NCBI GenBank assembly: GCA_913030825.1
Contig: CAJWCU010000005.1
Span: 124,001-188,000 of the forward strand
DNA: 64,000 nt
Direction: 5' to 3'
Origin: an uncultured Rhodospirillaceae bacterium
GTDB taxonomy: Bacteria > Pseudomonadota > Alphaproteobacteria > Rhodospirillales > Casp-alpha2
Shown: one piece after another, positions 10,615 through 20,866 of the stretch
Position numbering within the stretch: position 1 is the stretch's first letter
How the letters are laid out: the number at the start of each line of letters is the position of its first letter
Position numbers and translations under genes: made by a program
The notes under the pieces: generated by a model
What the model was told of the DNA's origin: nothing
Databases searched by the model: none
What the model saw: the letters and a program-made list of their open reading frames with translations, nothing else

Positions 10615-10690
10615 TGGGCATGTTTGGGATATCATGGGAAAACATGGGCGTCAATGGAGATAGCCTGGGAAACCATGGAGCGCCCTGGGC
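10615..10690 (+). promoter_or_regulatory. Tandem TGGG array, candidate MraZ operator
   Basis: TGGG occurs at 10615, 10625, 10635 and 10645 in perfect 10-bp register, with TGGA at 10655. After a 1-bp phase slip there is TGGG at 10666, TGGA at 10676 and TGGG at 10686. MraZ is known to bind TGGG repeats separated by about 5-6 bp. The array lies about 240 bp upstream of the mraZ start and reads TGGG on the strand opposite to mraZ. It sits in the 588-nt non-coding gap 10373-10960 between mraZ and rnpB; I saw no convincing gene elsewhere in that gap. Confidence 0.7.
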
Positions 10691-10960
10691 TGAACGAACC
10701 CGGGCTCCTCCTACCAGAGAGGCCGTTAACACTTCCCTAACCACGAATGTCCCCATGCGCCCTGCCCCGCGCGGACCCCGCCTCTCTCCGCGCGTAAAAT
10801 CGCCGGGCGGCGGGCCCGCCGATCGCGGGTCAAAAAAAGTTCCGATACGGACAGATCAAAGCGCCCGAAACGGGCCTAAGTTTGCGGGCATGGGGGCAAT
10901 TTCGGGGCGGATCGGGGAATCCGCCGCCGGGGGCTCATAACCATATTGAGAGAGGATTAG

Positions 10961-11343
<383 letters not shown>

Positions 11344-11368
11344 GGGGCGGTTATAGACCTAATTGTGT

Positions 11369-12070
11369 TTAAGAAACAGCGCCGTCGTCGCGGCGGATCG
11401 TCTCGACCAGGCCGAACAGCCGCCGCGCCGTTTCCGGATCGACGCGACCGGTCACGCGGGTCGGGCGCCAATGGCGCTGAAAGGCCTTCAAGGCGGCCGA
11501 GAAATCCGAGACGTCGTAGCCGATTTCCGTCAGGGCATCGGCCAGGAGCGGCTGCTCCATCATCAGGTTGTCGCTCTCGTCGGGCCAGAGGCCGATGCCC
11601 TTTCCGGCCAGGCGTTCCCAGGGGAACAGTTCGCCGGGATCGGTCTTGCGCGTCGGCGCCACGTCGGAATGGCCGACCACGTTGCGGGGCGGGATCGGGT
11701 GGCGGGCGAGGACGCCGTGGCAGACGGCCTCCAGTTCCCGGATCTGGGCCTCTGGGAAGTCGCGGTAGCCGAATTCATGCCCCGGATTGACCAGTTCGAT
11801 CCCGATGGACCGGGCGTTGATGTCCGTGCGCCCCCGCCAATGGGCGACGCCCGCATGCCAGGCGCGGTTGGACTCGTCGACCAGCCGGTGGACGGTACCG
11901 TCCTCGTCGATCAGGTAATGGGCGGAGACCTCGGCCTCGGAATCCTTAAGGCGCGCCAGCGCCGCCTCCTTGGTTTCCATCCCGGTGTAGTGGAGCACCA
12001 GCATGTCCACGGTGAAGGCCGGGCCGCGGTCGTCGAAATTGGGACTGGGGTCGAGAACGATGTCTGACAT
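11369..12070 (-). CDS. N-acetylmuramoyl-L-alanine amidase with peptidoglycan-binding domain (AmpD/AmiD family)
   Basis: Zinc amidase cleaving the MurNAc-L-Ala bond, likely in anhydro-muropeptide recycling. The Amidase_2 domain spans about residues 15-160, with putative zinc and catalytic residues in MLVLHYTGM, RAWHAGVAHW and GHSDVAPTRKTDPG. A PG_binding_1-like repeat follows (about 165-225). No signal peptide is visible, which favours a cytoplasmic AmpD-like role, although the C-terminal domain also occurs in AmiD-type lipoproteins. It lies just downstream of rnpB on the same strand. Confidence 0.9.
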   Translation of the reverse strand: MSDIVLDPSPNFDDRGPAFTVDMLVLHYTGMETKEAALARLKDSEAEVSAHYLIDEDGTVHRLVDESNRAWHAGVAHWRGRTDINARSIGIELVNPGHEFGYRDFPEAQIRELEAVCHGVLARHPIPPRNVVGHSDVAPTRKTDPGELFPWERLAGKGIGLWPDESDNLMMEQPLLADALTEIGYDVSDFSAALKAFQRHWRPTRVTGRVDPETARRLFGLVETIRRDDGAVS

Positions 12071-12112
12071 AAGACGGTGAGTATAGCGCAGGGCATGCCC
12101 GGGGCATGCGCC

Positions 12113-12880
12113 CTACTTCATGCCCCGTTCTTTTTCGATCTGGTCGTAGGCGGCGTTGATCGAGGCCATCTTTTCGTTGGCCAGATCGATGAATTCCTGC
12201 GGCATGCCGTCCGCCATCAGCTTGTCCGGATGATTTTCGCGGATCAGCTGGCGGTAGGCCTTCTTGATCTCGGCGTCGCTGTCGCTGCGCTTCACACCCA
12301 GGATTTCATAGGGATCGGCCTTCTTGTCCGGCTCGCCCCTGTCCATATGCATGGCCTTCAGGCGTTCAAACCCCTGCGGCGTGAAGCCGAAGATCAGGGC
12401 CGTGCGGCGTAGGAATTCCATTTCGCCGGGATGGACCTCGCCGTCGGCCTTGGCGATGTGGAACAAGGCCGCCAGAAGTTCTTCCAGCACCGCCGGTTCG
12501 CGGGCGAACATCATGGCGATCTGTTCGGCATAGGGCTCGTAACCGGTGGCGTCCTTGCGGGCTTCGTTGAAGAGCTTGCCGACGGCGGCTTCGTCCTCGG
12601 GTGGGACGTGGAACATCCGGCGGAAGGCGAGAATTTCGTCCTTCGACACGGCGCCGTCCGATTTCGCCATCTTGGCGGCCAGCACGATGACGGCCTGGGT
12701 GAAAGCGACCTGGCGGGCTTCGTTCGCCGCCTCGCCGTCCCCCATGTCGGGACCCAGGAGGGCTTCCTCTTCCTTGCGCTGGTCGTACATATGGCCGGCG
12801 ACGCCGCCGATGAGCGCGCCCAGCGGCCCGCCCATGGCGAAGCCGGCGACCCCGCCGATGACTTTGCCCCAAATACTCAT
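12113..12880 (-). CDS. djlA: DjlA-type co-chaperone (TerB-like domain plus C-terminal J domain)
   Basis: Membrane-associated DnaJ-like protein that stimulates DnaK. The N-terminal glycine-rich hydrophobic segment (VIGGVAGFAMGGPLGALIGGVAG) fits membrane insertion. The middle (about residues 50-165) is a TerB-like helical domain. The C-terminal J domain begins at DPYEILGV and has the required HPD in RENHPDKL. At 255 residues it is close to E. coli DjlA. It is 42 nt upstream of the amidase gene on the same strand. Confidence 0.88.
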   Translation of the reverse strand: MSIWGKVIGGVAGFAMGGPLGALIGGVAGHMYDQRKEEEALLGPDMGDGEAANEARQVAFTQAVIVLAAKMAKSDGAVSKDEILAFRRMFHVPPEDEAAVGKLFNEARKDATGYEPYAEQIAMMFAREPAVLEELLAALFHIAKADGEVHPGEMEFLRRTALIFGFTPQGFERLKAMHMDRGEPDKKADPYEILGVKRSDSDAEIKKAYRQLIRENHPDKLMADGMPQEFIDLANEKMASINAAYDQIEKERGMK

Positions 12881-12953
12881 GCGTTTCGGATTTCCTTGGT
12901 AGCCGATAGGGCGCCCTGCGGCACGGGCCGAGGCACCCTTTTCAGCCCCCTTC

Positions 12954-13706
12954 TTACGACGGACCCAGACGCCCCGCCAAGGGGAGTTTCAGCGACAGGT
13001 CCTTTGGATCGATGCCGAAGGTCAGGCCCAGGATATTAATCTCCAGCCCCTCCTCGACCCCGGCCATGACGCCGAGCAGGCCGAACAGGGAAACCTGATA
13101 ACCGGTGCCGCTGGGCGTCTTGGCGGCGATCCCGCCCGGGATGTAGTCCTTGCCGATGGCCGTCGGCGGCAGGTCGAGCGCCAATTCCGGCACGGCGCGG
13201 GCGACATGGGCGGTGAAGGTATTGGAATTGGGGCCCGGCCAGACCGTATAGGACGTGTCGTAGGGGTAGGACCGGGCGGCGGCGTCGATCCGCTTGATCA
13301 TGTCGTCGACACCCTCGCCCCGCTTGTCGGCGAAAATTTCAGGCTCCGCCCCGAACCAGCGCTGATCCGGCTCCTTGTCCGTCACCACCAGGGCCGAACC
13401 GCCGTAGCGCGCCCGCCAGCCGACGATTTCGTAGACCGTGAAGGTATCGGCGTTCGTCGGCTTGGTGGCGATCCAGGTGTGGACGCCGAAAATGCCGCGC
13501 CAGGAAAACGCCCGGGCGCCATAGACCTGCACGATCGCTTCCTTGTGTTCGGCCGGGTCCGGCGCGATGCCCATCGGCTCGCGGCTCGCCGTGCGCCAAT
13601 CCGCCATGACGTTGTGTTTCCCGATGCCCACGGCCCCGCCGAGCACCAGGAGCAACAACAGCCCCTTGGCAACGGTCCGGAATGTTTTCGTTCTGAACAT
13701 AATCAA
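12954..13706 (-). CDS. DUF3750-like membrane-anchored protein of unknown function
   Basis: The protein is 250 residues. The N-terminal segment (VAKGLLLLLVLGGAVGIG, about residues 12-29) is a signal anchor or uncleaved signal. The following domain (IVQVYGARAFSWRGIFGVHTWIATK) resembles what I recall as DUF3750; that assignment is from memory. Conserved-looking YEIVGWRARYGGSAL and WPGPNSNTF motifs suggest a folded periplasmic domain. No catalytic motif is evident. The ORF may start at MIM or two codons later at MFRTK. Confidence 0.65.
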   Translation of the reverse strand: MIMFRTKTFRTVAKGLLLLLVLGGAVGIGKHNVMADWRTASREPMGIAPDPAEHKEAIVQVYGARAFSWRGIFGVHTWIATKPTNADTFTVYEIVGWRARYGGSALVVTDKEPDQRWFGAEPEIFADKRGEGVDDMIKRIDAAARSYPYDTSYTVWPGPNSNTFTAHVARAVPELALDLPPTAIGKDYIPGGIAAKTPSGTGYQVSLFGLLGVMAGVEEGLEINILGLTFGIDPKDLSLKLPLAGRLGPS

Positions 13707-13724
13707 TCTTACCTGCCGCCTAAT

Positions 13725-14687
13725 TTAGGCAGGCAAAAGGCGTTTTGCCAGTTGCCGCCATACGGCCGGCATCAAATAGATGGGAAACTGGCCGACGACG
13801 AAATAGAGCATGGTGTCCGGGTCGATGGCCGGGAGCAGAACCGCGATCAGGATCGCCAGGTTCCGGTTGCCCGAGGCGAAGGCGGCGGACAGGATCTTCA
13901 CCCGGTCCCAATCGCGCCGCATCGCCCGCCCGGCCAGCATGAACGCCCCCGCCCCCGCCAGTTGCAGGCCGATGAAGACGGCGAAGCTAAGGGCCGTCAC
14001 GAAAATCACATGCTCGGGGTCATCGGCGAAAGCCTCGGGCACCCCCGCCATCAGCCCCGCCGCGAAACCGACCAGCAACAGCACCGACACACCATGCAGC
14101 GGCACCCGCAACCTTTCCAGCCGGGCCTTGCCCAAAATCCGCTGGGCGATCACGGCGGCGACGAAGGTCGAGGCGACCAATGCCGCCAACCGCCCCATGA
14201 GATCGAGGGTCGAGAGCGGCGTCGCGACCAGATTGGTCGAGACGATGGGCAAGGTCAGCGGCACCAGGAACGTTTCCGCGACCAGGACCAGCAGCAAAAA
14301 CGCCCCGTCCAGACCGATGATCATACCGACGGCGGGCGTGGACATCAGCGGGCAGCTGGCCGCCGTCAGCACGACGGCGGTGATCAGGCCGGGGCTGAGG
14401 CCCGTATCCTTGACGATCGCCCAAGTCAGCACCGGGGTTATGGCCAGCATCCAGACCAGCGCCGTGCCCAAAAGGAAGGGCCGGCGGATATGCCCCATGA
14501 CGTCGGCCCAATCGATGTGGACCATGGAGACGAACATCAAAACCCAGACCATATGGGTCAGCCAGGGTTGCAGGTGGATCGTCACGCCGGGGAAGGCGAG
14601 GCCCGAAAACACGCCGACGGCCATCATCGTCGTCGCATGACGGCCGAGGAAGGCGAGGAGGGAAATCAGCGGCTGAAACAGGGGCAT
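13725..14687 (-). CDS. Bile acid:sodium symporter (BASS)-family transporter
   Basis: Ten-helix inner-membrane transporter of the BASS/arsenite-permease-like fold, probably importing an organic anion with sodium; the substrate cannot be read from sequence. Hydrophobic segments fill the protein. VLTAASCPLMSTPAVG and LSAAFASGNRNLAI (near residue 265) resemble the crossover motifs of the family. The ORF extends further upstream, but MPLFQP at 14687, with AGGAT about 9 nt upstream, is the better start. A 13-bp palindrome GCCTAATTTAGGC overlaps the stop codon. Confidence 0.8.
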   Translation of the reverse strand: MPLFQPLISLLAFLGRHATTMMAVGVFSGLAFPGVTIHLQPWLTHMVWVLMFVSMVHIDWADVMGHIRRPFLLGTALVWMLAITPVLTWAIVKDTGLSPGLITAVVLTAASCPLMSTPAVGMIIGLDGAFLLLVLVAETFLVPLTLPIVSTNLVATPLSTLDLMGRLAALVASTFVAAVIAQRILGKARLERLRVPLHGVSVLLLVGFAAGLMAGVPEAFADDPEHVIFVTALSFAVFIGLQLAGAGAFMLAGRAMRRDWDRVKILSAAFASGNRNLAILIAVLLPAIDPDTMLYFVVGQFPIYLMPAVWRQLAKRLLPA

Positions 14688-14775
14688 CTGGCGAATCCTA
14701 CGGTGGATCGGGCGGCATCCGGGCACTTGCACGGCGGGCGATTATGGGGCAAACCCAAGCCTAGGCAATCGAACC

Positions 14776-14785
14776 TGTATACAAT
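14776..14785. promoter_or_regulatory. TGTATACAAT palindrome, candidate GntR/FadR-type operator
   Basis: Perfect 8-bp palindrome TGTATACA, 34 nt before the oxidase start and within the divergent gap 14688-14818. The same core recurs near 26552, 34429, 37975 and 58043. GTATAC-centred palindromes are typical of FadR-subfamily GntR regulators, one of which is encoded at 33532-34260. Confidence 0.45.
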
Positions 14786-14818
14786 CCGAACAGCAAATCC
14801 CAAACCCCAGGAGCATCC

Positions 14819-15955
14819 ATGGCCGAACAGGTTGACACAGTCGTCATCGGCGCGGGCGTTGTCGGTCTCGCCACCGCCCGCACTCTGGCCCAGGCGGGCC
14901 GCGAAGTCGTCGTGCTGGAACAGGCCGACGATATCGGCACCGGCACCAGCTCGCGCAATTCCGAGGTCATCCACGGCGGTATCTATTACGCCAAGGATTC
15001 GCTGAAGGCGAAATGCTGCGTCAAGGGCAAGCAGATGCTCTACGAATACTGCGCATCACACGGCGTCGAACATAACCGCATCGGCAAGGTCATCGTCGCC
15101 ATTTCGGAAGACGAGATCCCCAAGCTGGAGGAATTGAAGCTCAAGGGCGAAGCCAACGGCGTGATGGACCTGGAATGGCTGGATCAGGCCCAGGTCAAGG
15201 CCATGGAGCCCAACGTCACCGCCGCGGCGGGCCTGTTGTCGCCGTCCACCGGCATCGTCGAAAGCCACGGCTACATGCTGTCGCTGCAGGGCGAGCTTGA
15301 AGACCGGGGCGGCATGATCGCCTTCAACACCCCTGTCGAAGGCGGCGAAGTCCTGCCCGATGGGCGCATGCGCATCCGGGCCGGCGGCGAGGCGCCGATG
15401 GAACTGGACTGCCAACTGGTGGTCAACGCCGGCGGCCTATACGCCCAGCATATCGCCCGCGCGGTCGACGGCATCCCGGCGGACACGATCCCCGGCTCCT
15501 ACTACGCCAAGGGCCATTACTTCACCTACCCCGGTAAAAGCCCGTTCAACCACCTGATCTACCCGGCCCCGGTGCCGGGCGGCCTGGGCACCCATTCGAC
15601 CCTGGACCTGGGCGGCGGCACAAAGTTCGGCCCCGACGTCGAATGGCTGGATATCACGCACCCGAGCGAAATCGACTACAAGGTCGACGAGAGCCGGGTC
15701 GATAGCTTCTACACCGCGATCCGCCGTTATTGGCCGGGCCTGCCCGACGGCGCGCTGTCGCCGGGCTACACGGGCGTGCGGCCCAAGCTGACCAACAGCA
15801 ACGACAAGTACGCCGCCGACTTCGTCATCCAGGGCGCCGACGTCCATGGCCTTCCGGCCTATGTGGCGCTATACGGCATCGAAAGCCCGGGCCTGACCTC
15901 GTCCCTGGCGATCGCCGCCGAGGTCAAGGCGCTGGTGGACAGCCAGGCGGCGTAA
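14819..15955 (+). CDS. FAD-dependent oxidoreductase, L-2-hydroxyglutarate oxidase-like (LhgO family)
   Basis: DAO-fold flavoenzyme that probably oxidises a 2-hydroxy acid to the 2-oxo acid. The FAD-binding GxGxxG is VIGAGVVGLATARTLA at about residues 9-24. SSRNSEVIHGGIYY near residue 45 and LSPGYTGVRPKL near residue 315 are characteristic of the LhgO/L2HGDH group. At 378 residues it is slightly short of E. coli LhgO. The upstream palindrome suggests GntR control. A related glycine/sarcosine-oxidase-type substrate is the main alternative. Confidence 0.83.
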   Translation: MAEQVDTVVIGAGVVGLATARTLAQAGREVVVLEQADDIGTGTSSRNSEVIHGGIYYAKDSLKAKCCVKGKQMLYEYCASHGVEHNRIGKVIVAISEDEIPKLEELKLKGEANGVMDLEWLDQAQVKAMEPNVTAAAGLLSPSTGIVESHGYMLSLQGELEDRGGMIAFNTPVEGGEVLPDGRMRIRAGGEAPMELDCQLVVNAGGLYAQHIARAVDGIPADTIPGSYYAKGHYFTYPGKSPFNHLIYPAPVPGGLGTHSTLDLGGGTKFGPDVEWLDITHPSEIDYKVDESRVDSFYTAIRRYWPGLPDGALSPGYTGVRPKLTNSNDKYAADFVIQGADVHGLPAYVALYGIESPGLTSSLAIAAEVKALVDSQAA

Positions 15956-15961
15956 GGAACG

Positions 15962-17005
15962 TTATTCGGCGGCCACGGCCTGACCGAAGATACGTTGATA
16001 GCGCTCGGTATACTTGTCCCAGACTTCCGGGTTCTTCAGACGCGGGGGTTTCTCGCCGCGCAGGATCACCATCCACTGTTCGGCCGCCGCCTTCGACATG
16101 TTGTAATTGCATTCGTGCGTGACGCCCGCGTTGTGCGGCGACAGCAACACGTTGTCGAAGTCGGTGAAACGGTTGGTCGCATTACCGGTGGGTTCGATGT
16201 CGAACACGTCCAGCCCGGCGCCTTGAATGCGGTTTTCCTTCAATGCCGCGATCAGCGCATCCTCGTCAGCGATGCCGCCCCGCGCAGTGGTGATGAAATA
16301 GGACGTCGGCTTCATCAGGGAAAACGCCTTCTCGCCGACCATGCCGCGCGTCTCGTCCGTCAGCGGGCAGTTGACGGAAACGATATCGGCCTCGCGGAAC
16401 AGCGTGTCGAAATCGACCTTGTCGGCGCCGCGATCGGCGAAGTCGGCATCGGTGATGTAGGGGTCGTAGGCGATGGCCTTGGCGCCGAAGATTTTCACGT
16501 ACCCGGCGACCAGGCGTCCGATGTTCCCCAACCCGATGATCCCCACCGTCTTGCCGGTCAGTTCAGAGCCGATGTAGTCCAGGCGGCTGATCTTGGCGTT
16601 GGCACGAATCGCCTTGTCCGTCTGGGCGATCTGCTTCGACAGCGTCAGGGCCAGGCCCAGGACGTGCTGCGCCACGGAGACGGAATTGGCGCCGGAATTG
16701 TTGACCACCATGATGCCGAGATCGTTGCACGCCTCGACATCCATCATGTCGTAGCCCGCGCCCGTCGCCGAAACGGCCAGCAGATTGGGGCAGCGTTCCA
16801 GAAACGACCGCGTCGGATACCAGGCTTCCGGCGTTTCGTTGGTCGGCAGGAACTGGGCGCCGTGGACCTGGGCCAATTGGGCCCAGTTTTCATCCGCATC
16901 GGCGTCGAAGGCGATGCGTTGGGTGGTGATGCCCGGCGCGTCGGCCAGGATCTCGAGGGCGACGGGATCCATGAAATTCTGGAAATAGGCGAGCGTGCGG
17001 GTCAT
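15962..17005 (-). CDS. D-isomer-specific 2-hydroxyacid dehydrogenase
   Basis: NAD(P)-dependent reductase/dehydrogenase of 2-hydroxy acids. The nucleotide-binding motif is GIIGLGNIGRLVAGY (about residue 155). The catalytic Arg is in TTARGGIADE, the Glu in DVFDIEP and the His in LSPHNAGVT. At 347 residues it is a little longer than most. It converges with the oxidase gene (6-nt gap), so the pair could interconvert hydroxy and oxo acids, but substrate specificity is not readable. It diverges from the oxoprolinase gene over 100 bp. Confidence 0.87.
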   Translation of the reverse strand: MTRTLAYFQNFMDPVALEILADAPGITTQRIAFDADADENWAQLAQVHGAQFLPTNETPEAWYPTRSFLERCPNLLAVSATGAGYDMMDVEACNDLGIMVVNNSGANSVSVAQHVLGLALTLSKQIAQTDKAIRANAKISRLDYIGSELTGKTVGIIGLGNIGRLVAGYVKIFGAKAIAYDPYITDADFADRGADKVDFDTLFREADIVSVNCPLTDETRGMVGEKAFSLMKPTSYFITTARGGIADEDALIAALKENRIQGAGLDVFDIEPTGNATNRFTDFDNVLLSPHNAGVTHECNYNMSKAAAEQWMVILRGEKPPRLKNPEVWDKYTERYQRIFGQAVAAE

Positions 17006-17105
17006 CGGTGTGACGGTCCTTGGTTGTTTTCTCCCAGGCGCCGTTTTAAACCAGACGACCGCGTGAGAAAACGTTGATGCGTTTCATTTTATCGGGCCCG
17101 ACCGA

Positions 17106-20100
17106 ATGACACCTCCCGAACAGCAGAAAACCGCCGCCGGCTGGCACGTCTGGATCGACCGGGGCGGCACCTTCACGGACCTCGTGGGGCGCGCCCCGGA
17201 CGGGCAGCTGACGACGCACAAGCTGCTGTCGGAAAATTCGGAGCAATACGAAGACGCGGCCCTGCAGGGTATTCGCGACCTGATCGGCGTCAGCGCAGGC
17301 GAAACGATCCCCGAAGGTGCGGTCGAGGTCGTCAAGATGGGTACCACCGTCGCGACCAACGCCTTGCTGGAGCGTAAGGGCGACCGGACGGTTCTGGTCA
17401 TCACCGAAGGCTTCGGCGATGCGCTCCGCATCGGATATCAGGCGCGGCCCGATATCTTCGCGCGGCATATCGTCCTGCCGGAAATGCTTTATGAACGGGT
17501 CATCGAAACCGGCGAGCGATTAAACGCCCAGGGCGAGACGTTGACGCCGCTGGACGAGGGCCGCCTGCGGGCGGGCCTGCAAGACGCCTACGGCGCCGGC
17601 ATCCGCGCCGCCGCCGTCGTCTTCATGCACGGCTACCGCTATTCGGCGCACGAACGCCGGGCGGCCGAGATCGCCCGCGAAATCGGCTTCACCCAGGTCT
17701 CGACCAGCCACGAGGTCAGCCCCTTGATGAAACTGGTCAGCCGGGGCGACACCACGGTCGTCGACGCCTACCTGTCGCCGATCCTGCGGCGCTACGTCGA
17801 TCGGGTGGCGGCGGACCTGGGGGATACCCGCCTGCAATTCATGCAATCGAATGGCGGGTTGACCGACGCGCGATTGTTCCAGGGCAAGGATTCGATCCTG
17901 TCGGGCCCGGCAGGCGGCGTCGTCGGTATGGTCGAGACGGCCCGCATGGCGGGTTTCGACAAGATCATCGGTTTCGACATGGGCGGCACCTCGACCGACG
18001 TCTCCCATTACGACGGCGAGTACGAGCGCACCTTCGAGACCCAGGTCGCGGGCGTGCGCATGCGCGCCCCCATGATGAACATCCACACCGTCGCGGCGGG
18101 CGGAGGGTCGATCCTGCATTTCGACGGCGCGAGATATAGGGTGGGGCCGGACAGCGCCGGCGCCGATCCGGGCCCGGCCTGCTACCGCCGGGGCGGGCCG
18201 CTGACCGTCACCGACTGCAACGTCATGCTGGGCAAGGTGCAGCCGAAATACTTCCCCAATCTGTTCGGCCCCAAGGCGGACCAGCCGCTGGACGCCCTGG
18301 CCGTGCGCCGGGGCTTCGAAAAGATGGCGAAGACCATCCACGAGCAGACCGGCGACGACCGGACACCGGAAGAAGTCGCCGAGGGCTTCCTGCAGATCGC
18401 CGTTGAGAACATGGCCAACGCGATCAAGAAGATTTCCGTCCAACGCGGCCACGACGTGACCGGCTACGTACTGAATTGCTTCGGCGGAGCGGCGGGTCAG
18501 CATGCCTGCTTGGTCGCCGACGCGCTGGGCATGAACACGGCCTTCCTGCATCCCTTCGCGGGCGTGTTGTCGGCCTACGGCATGGGCCTGGCCGATGTGC
18601 GGGCGATCCGCGAAAAGGCGGTCGAAGCACCGCTTGCCGCCGGGCTGACCGCCCCCCTGATGGAAATGATCGAAGACCTGGAGAAAGATGCCCGGGCGGA
18701 GATCGAGGCCCAGGGCATTCCGTCGGATTTGATCGACGTCCAGCGCCACGCCCATCTTCGCTACAAAGGCACGGACACGGCCCTGATGGTCGCCTTCGGC
18801 GACCGCAGCAAGATGACCGAGGAATTCGAAGCCCTGCACCGCCAGCGCTATGGCTTCACCGCCCCCGGCCGGGGCCATGTGATCGAGGCGATCTCGGTCG
18901 AGGTCGTCGGCCGCGCGGGCCTGGCCGAGGACCCGGACATCGAGGACATTCCCGGCGTCGCGGCCCTGCGCCCCATGGATACGGTTCGCATGGTCTCGGG
19001 CGGCGAGCCTTATGAGACGCCCGTCTACAAGACCGAAGCCCTGTTGCCCGGCGACCGCCTGGTCGGTCCGGCGATCCTGGTCGAAAATACGTCCACCATT
19101 ATCGTCGAGGCCGGATGGGCCGCCGAGATGACCCGCAAGGGCCACCTGATCCTGACCCGCGCCGAGGCGCGGCCGGAAACCCACGCCATCGGCACGCAGG
19201 CCGATCCGGTGATGCTGGAGATTTTCAACAATCTGTTCATGTCGATCGCCGAACAGATGGGCACGACCCTGGCCAACACCAGCTATTCCGTGAACATCAA
19301 GGAACGCCTCGATTTCTCCTGCGCCGTGTTCGACCGGCATGGTGAGCTGATCGCCAACGCGCCGCACATCCCGGTCCACCTGGGCTCCATGGGTGAAAGC
19401 ATTCGCGCCGTCATGGACGGCAACAAGGGCAAAATGGAACCGGGCAACGTCTATGCCCTGAACGCGCCCTATAACGGCGGCACGCACCTGCCGGACGTCA
19501 CGGTCATTACCCCCGTGTTCGACGGGGCGGGCGAAGAGATTCTTTTCTACGTCGGCTCGCGCGGCCATCACGCCGATATCGGCGGCATCACCCCCGGCTC
19601 CATGCCGCCCAATTCGACGACGGTCGAGGAAGAAGGTGTGCTGATCGACAATTTCTTGTTGGTCGAACGGGGCGATTTGCGGGAAGAGGCGCTCCGCGAA
19701 CTTCTCTGCGGCGGGCCCTATCCTGTGCGGAACTTCGACCAGAACCTGGCCGACCTGGGGGCGCAAATCGCGGCCAACGAAAAGGGCGCCCAGGAACTGC
19801 GCAAGATGGTCGACCATTTCGGCCTGGATACGGTCTGGGCCTATATGGACCACGTCCAGGACAACGCCGAGGAAAGCCTGCGCCGGGTGCTGGACGTGCT
19901 GACCGACGGCCATTTCCGAAGCGAGATGGACAACGGCGCCGTGATCGACGTGAAGATCACGGTCGACCGGGAAAAGCGCGAGGCGACCCTGGATTTCTCC
20001 GGCTCTTCCGCGCAACTGGGCAGCAATTTCAACGCCCCCTCCGCCGTCTGCCATGCGGCGGTTCTTTATGTCTTCCGCACGCTGATCGACGACGACATTC

Positions 20101-20729
20101 CCTTGAACGCGGGCTGCCTGAAACCGTTGAATCTGATCATCCCCGAAGGCTCCATGCTGTCGCCCACTTACCCGGCCGCCGTGGTCGCGGGCAACGTGGA
20201 AACCAGCATGGCGATCACCGACGCGCTCTACGGTGCCTTGGGCGTTCTGGCGTCCAGCCAGGGAACCTGCAACAACTTCACCTTCGGCAACGACCGGCAT
20301 CAGTATTACGAGACGATCTGCGGCGGCTCCGGCGCGGGACCGGATTTCGACGGCACGGACGCCGTCCATTGCCATATGACGAATACCCGCCTGACCGATC
20401 CGGAAGTTTTGGAATGGCGGTTCCCGGTGATGCTCGACCGCTTCGAAATCCGCCGTGGCTCCGGCGGGCCGGGGGCTCATCATGGCGGCGCCGGGGTGAT
20501 CCGCCGGGTCAAGTTCCTGGAGGACATGACGGCGGCGATTCTGTCCAGCCACCGCCGCAACCCGCCGCAGGGCATCGACGGCGGTGGTGACGGCAAACTG
20601 GGCCGAAACGCCGTCGAATACGCCGACGGCCGCATCGAAGAACTGACCGGCACGGACCGCCGCGACCTGAAACCCGGCGATGTCTTCATCATCGAAACGC
20701 CGGGCGGCGGCGGCTTCGGCGCGGCCTGA
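17106..20729 (+). CDS. 5-oxoprolinase / hydantoinase family protein, fused HyuA-HyuB subunits
   Basis: Large cytoplasmic ATP-dependent ring-opening enzyme. Full-length fused forms normally hydrolyse 5-oxo-L-proline to glutamate. The N-terminal Hydantoinase_A_N domain has [13 protein letters not shown], and the Hydantoinase_A core has [10 protein letters not shown] near residue 295. From about residue 695 the Hydantoinase_B half begins ([17 protein letters not shown]), ending with a Gly-rich GGGGFGAA tail. The 1207-residue length matches OplAH. The N-acetone carboxylase or hydantoinase group is the alternative, but those are usually split into subunits. Confidence 0.88.
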   Translation: MTPPEQQKTAAGWHVWIDRGGTFTDLVGRAPDGQLTTHKLLSENSEQYEDAALQGIRDLIGVSAGETIPEGAVEVVKMGTTVATNALLERKGDRTVLVITEGFGDALRIGYQARPDIFARHIVLPEMLYERVIETGERLNAQGETLTPLDEGRLRAGLQDAYGAGIRAAAVVFMHGYRYSAHERRAAEIAREIGFTQVSTSHEVSPLMKLVSRGDTTVVDAYLSPILRRYVDRVAADLGDTRLQFMQSNGGLTDARLFQGKDSILSGPAGGVVGMVETARMAGFDKIIGFDMGGTSTDVSHYDGEYERTFETQVAGVRMRAPMMNIHTVAAGGGSILHFDGARYRVGPDSAGADPGPACYRRGGPLTVTDCNVMLGKVQPKYFPNLFGPKADQPLDALAVRRGFEKMAKTIHEQTGDDRTPEEVAEGFLQIAVENMANAIKKISVQRGHDVTGYVLNCFGGAAGQHACLVADALGMNTAFLHPFAGVLSAYGMGLADVRAIREKAVEAPLAAGLTAPLMEMIEDLEKDARAEIEAQGIPSDLIDVQRHAHLRYKGTDTALMVAFGDRSKMTEEFEALHRQRYGFTAPGRGHVIEAISVEVVGRAGLAEDPDIEDIPGVAALRPMDTVRMVSGGEPYETPVYKTEALLPGDRLVGPAILVENTSTIIVEAGWAAEMTRKGHLILTRAEARPETHAIGTQADPVMLEIFNNLFMSIAEQMGTTLANTSYSVNIKERLDFSCAVFDRHGELIANAPHIPVHLGSMGESIRAVMDGNKGKMEPGNVYALNAPYNGGTHLPDVTVITPVFDGAGEEILFYVGSRGHHADIGGITPGSMPPNSTTVEEEGVLIDNFLLVERGDLREEALRELLCGGPYPVRNFDQNLADLGAQIAANEKGAQELRKMVDHFGLDTVWAYMDHVQDNAEESLRRVLDVLTDGHFRSEMDNGAVIDVKITVDREKREATLDFSGSSAQLGSNFNAPSAVCHAAVLYVFRTLIDDDIPLNAGCLKPLNLIIPEGSMLSPTYPAAVVAGNVETSMAITDALYGALGVLASSQGTCNNFTFGNDRHQYYETICGGSGAGPDFDGTDAVHCHMTNTRLTDPEVLEWRFPVMLDRFEIRRGSGGPGAHHGGAGVIRRVKFLEDMTAAILSSHRRNPPQGIDGGGDGKLGRNAVEYADGRIEELTGTDRRDLKPGDVFIIETPGGGGFGAA

Positions 20730-20866
20730 GGCGCCCTTAACCGGCCTTTAACCCCGAAAACCTATAAGAATCATTAGGTTCGCCGACCCGATTCGGCGGT
20801 CGTTTGACCGCGCCCGGCGGCGCGCCTAGACTCTGTTTCGCGACGTGCTCGAGGGAGTTCAATCCG

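Noticed and set aside
10373-10756. ORF-track N-terminal extension of mraZ
   Set aside because: Arg/Gly-rich and unlike MraZ; it would translate through the TGGG array. The GTG at 10372 has a good ribosome-binding site and begins the conserved domain.
16003-16012. GGTATACTTG near 16007 as another GntR site
   Set aside because: Lies inside the coding sequence of the 2-hydroxyacid dehydrogenase; GTATAC alone is expected several times by chance.
17520-20552. 1010-residue ORF on the minus strand opposite the 5-oxoprolinase gene
   Set aside because: High-GC antisense shadow: low-complexity His/Arg/Gln/Asp composition and no family features, while the plus strand encodes a complete recognised protein.
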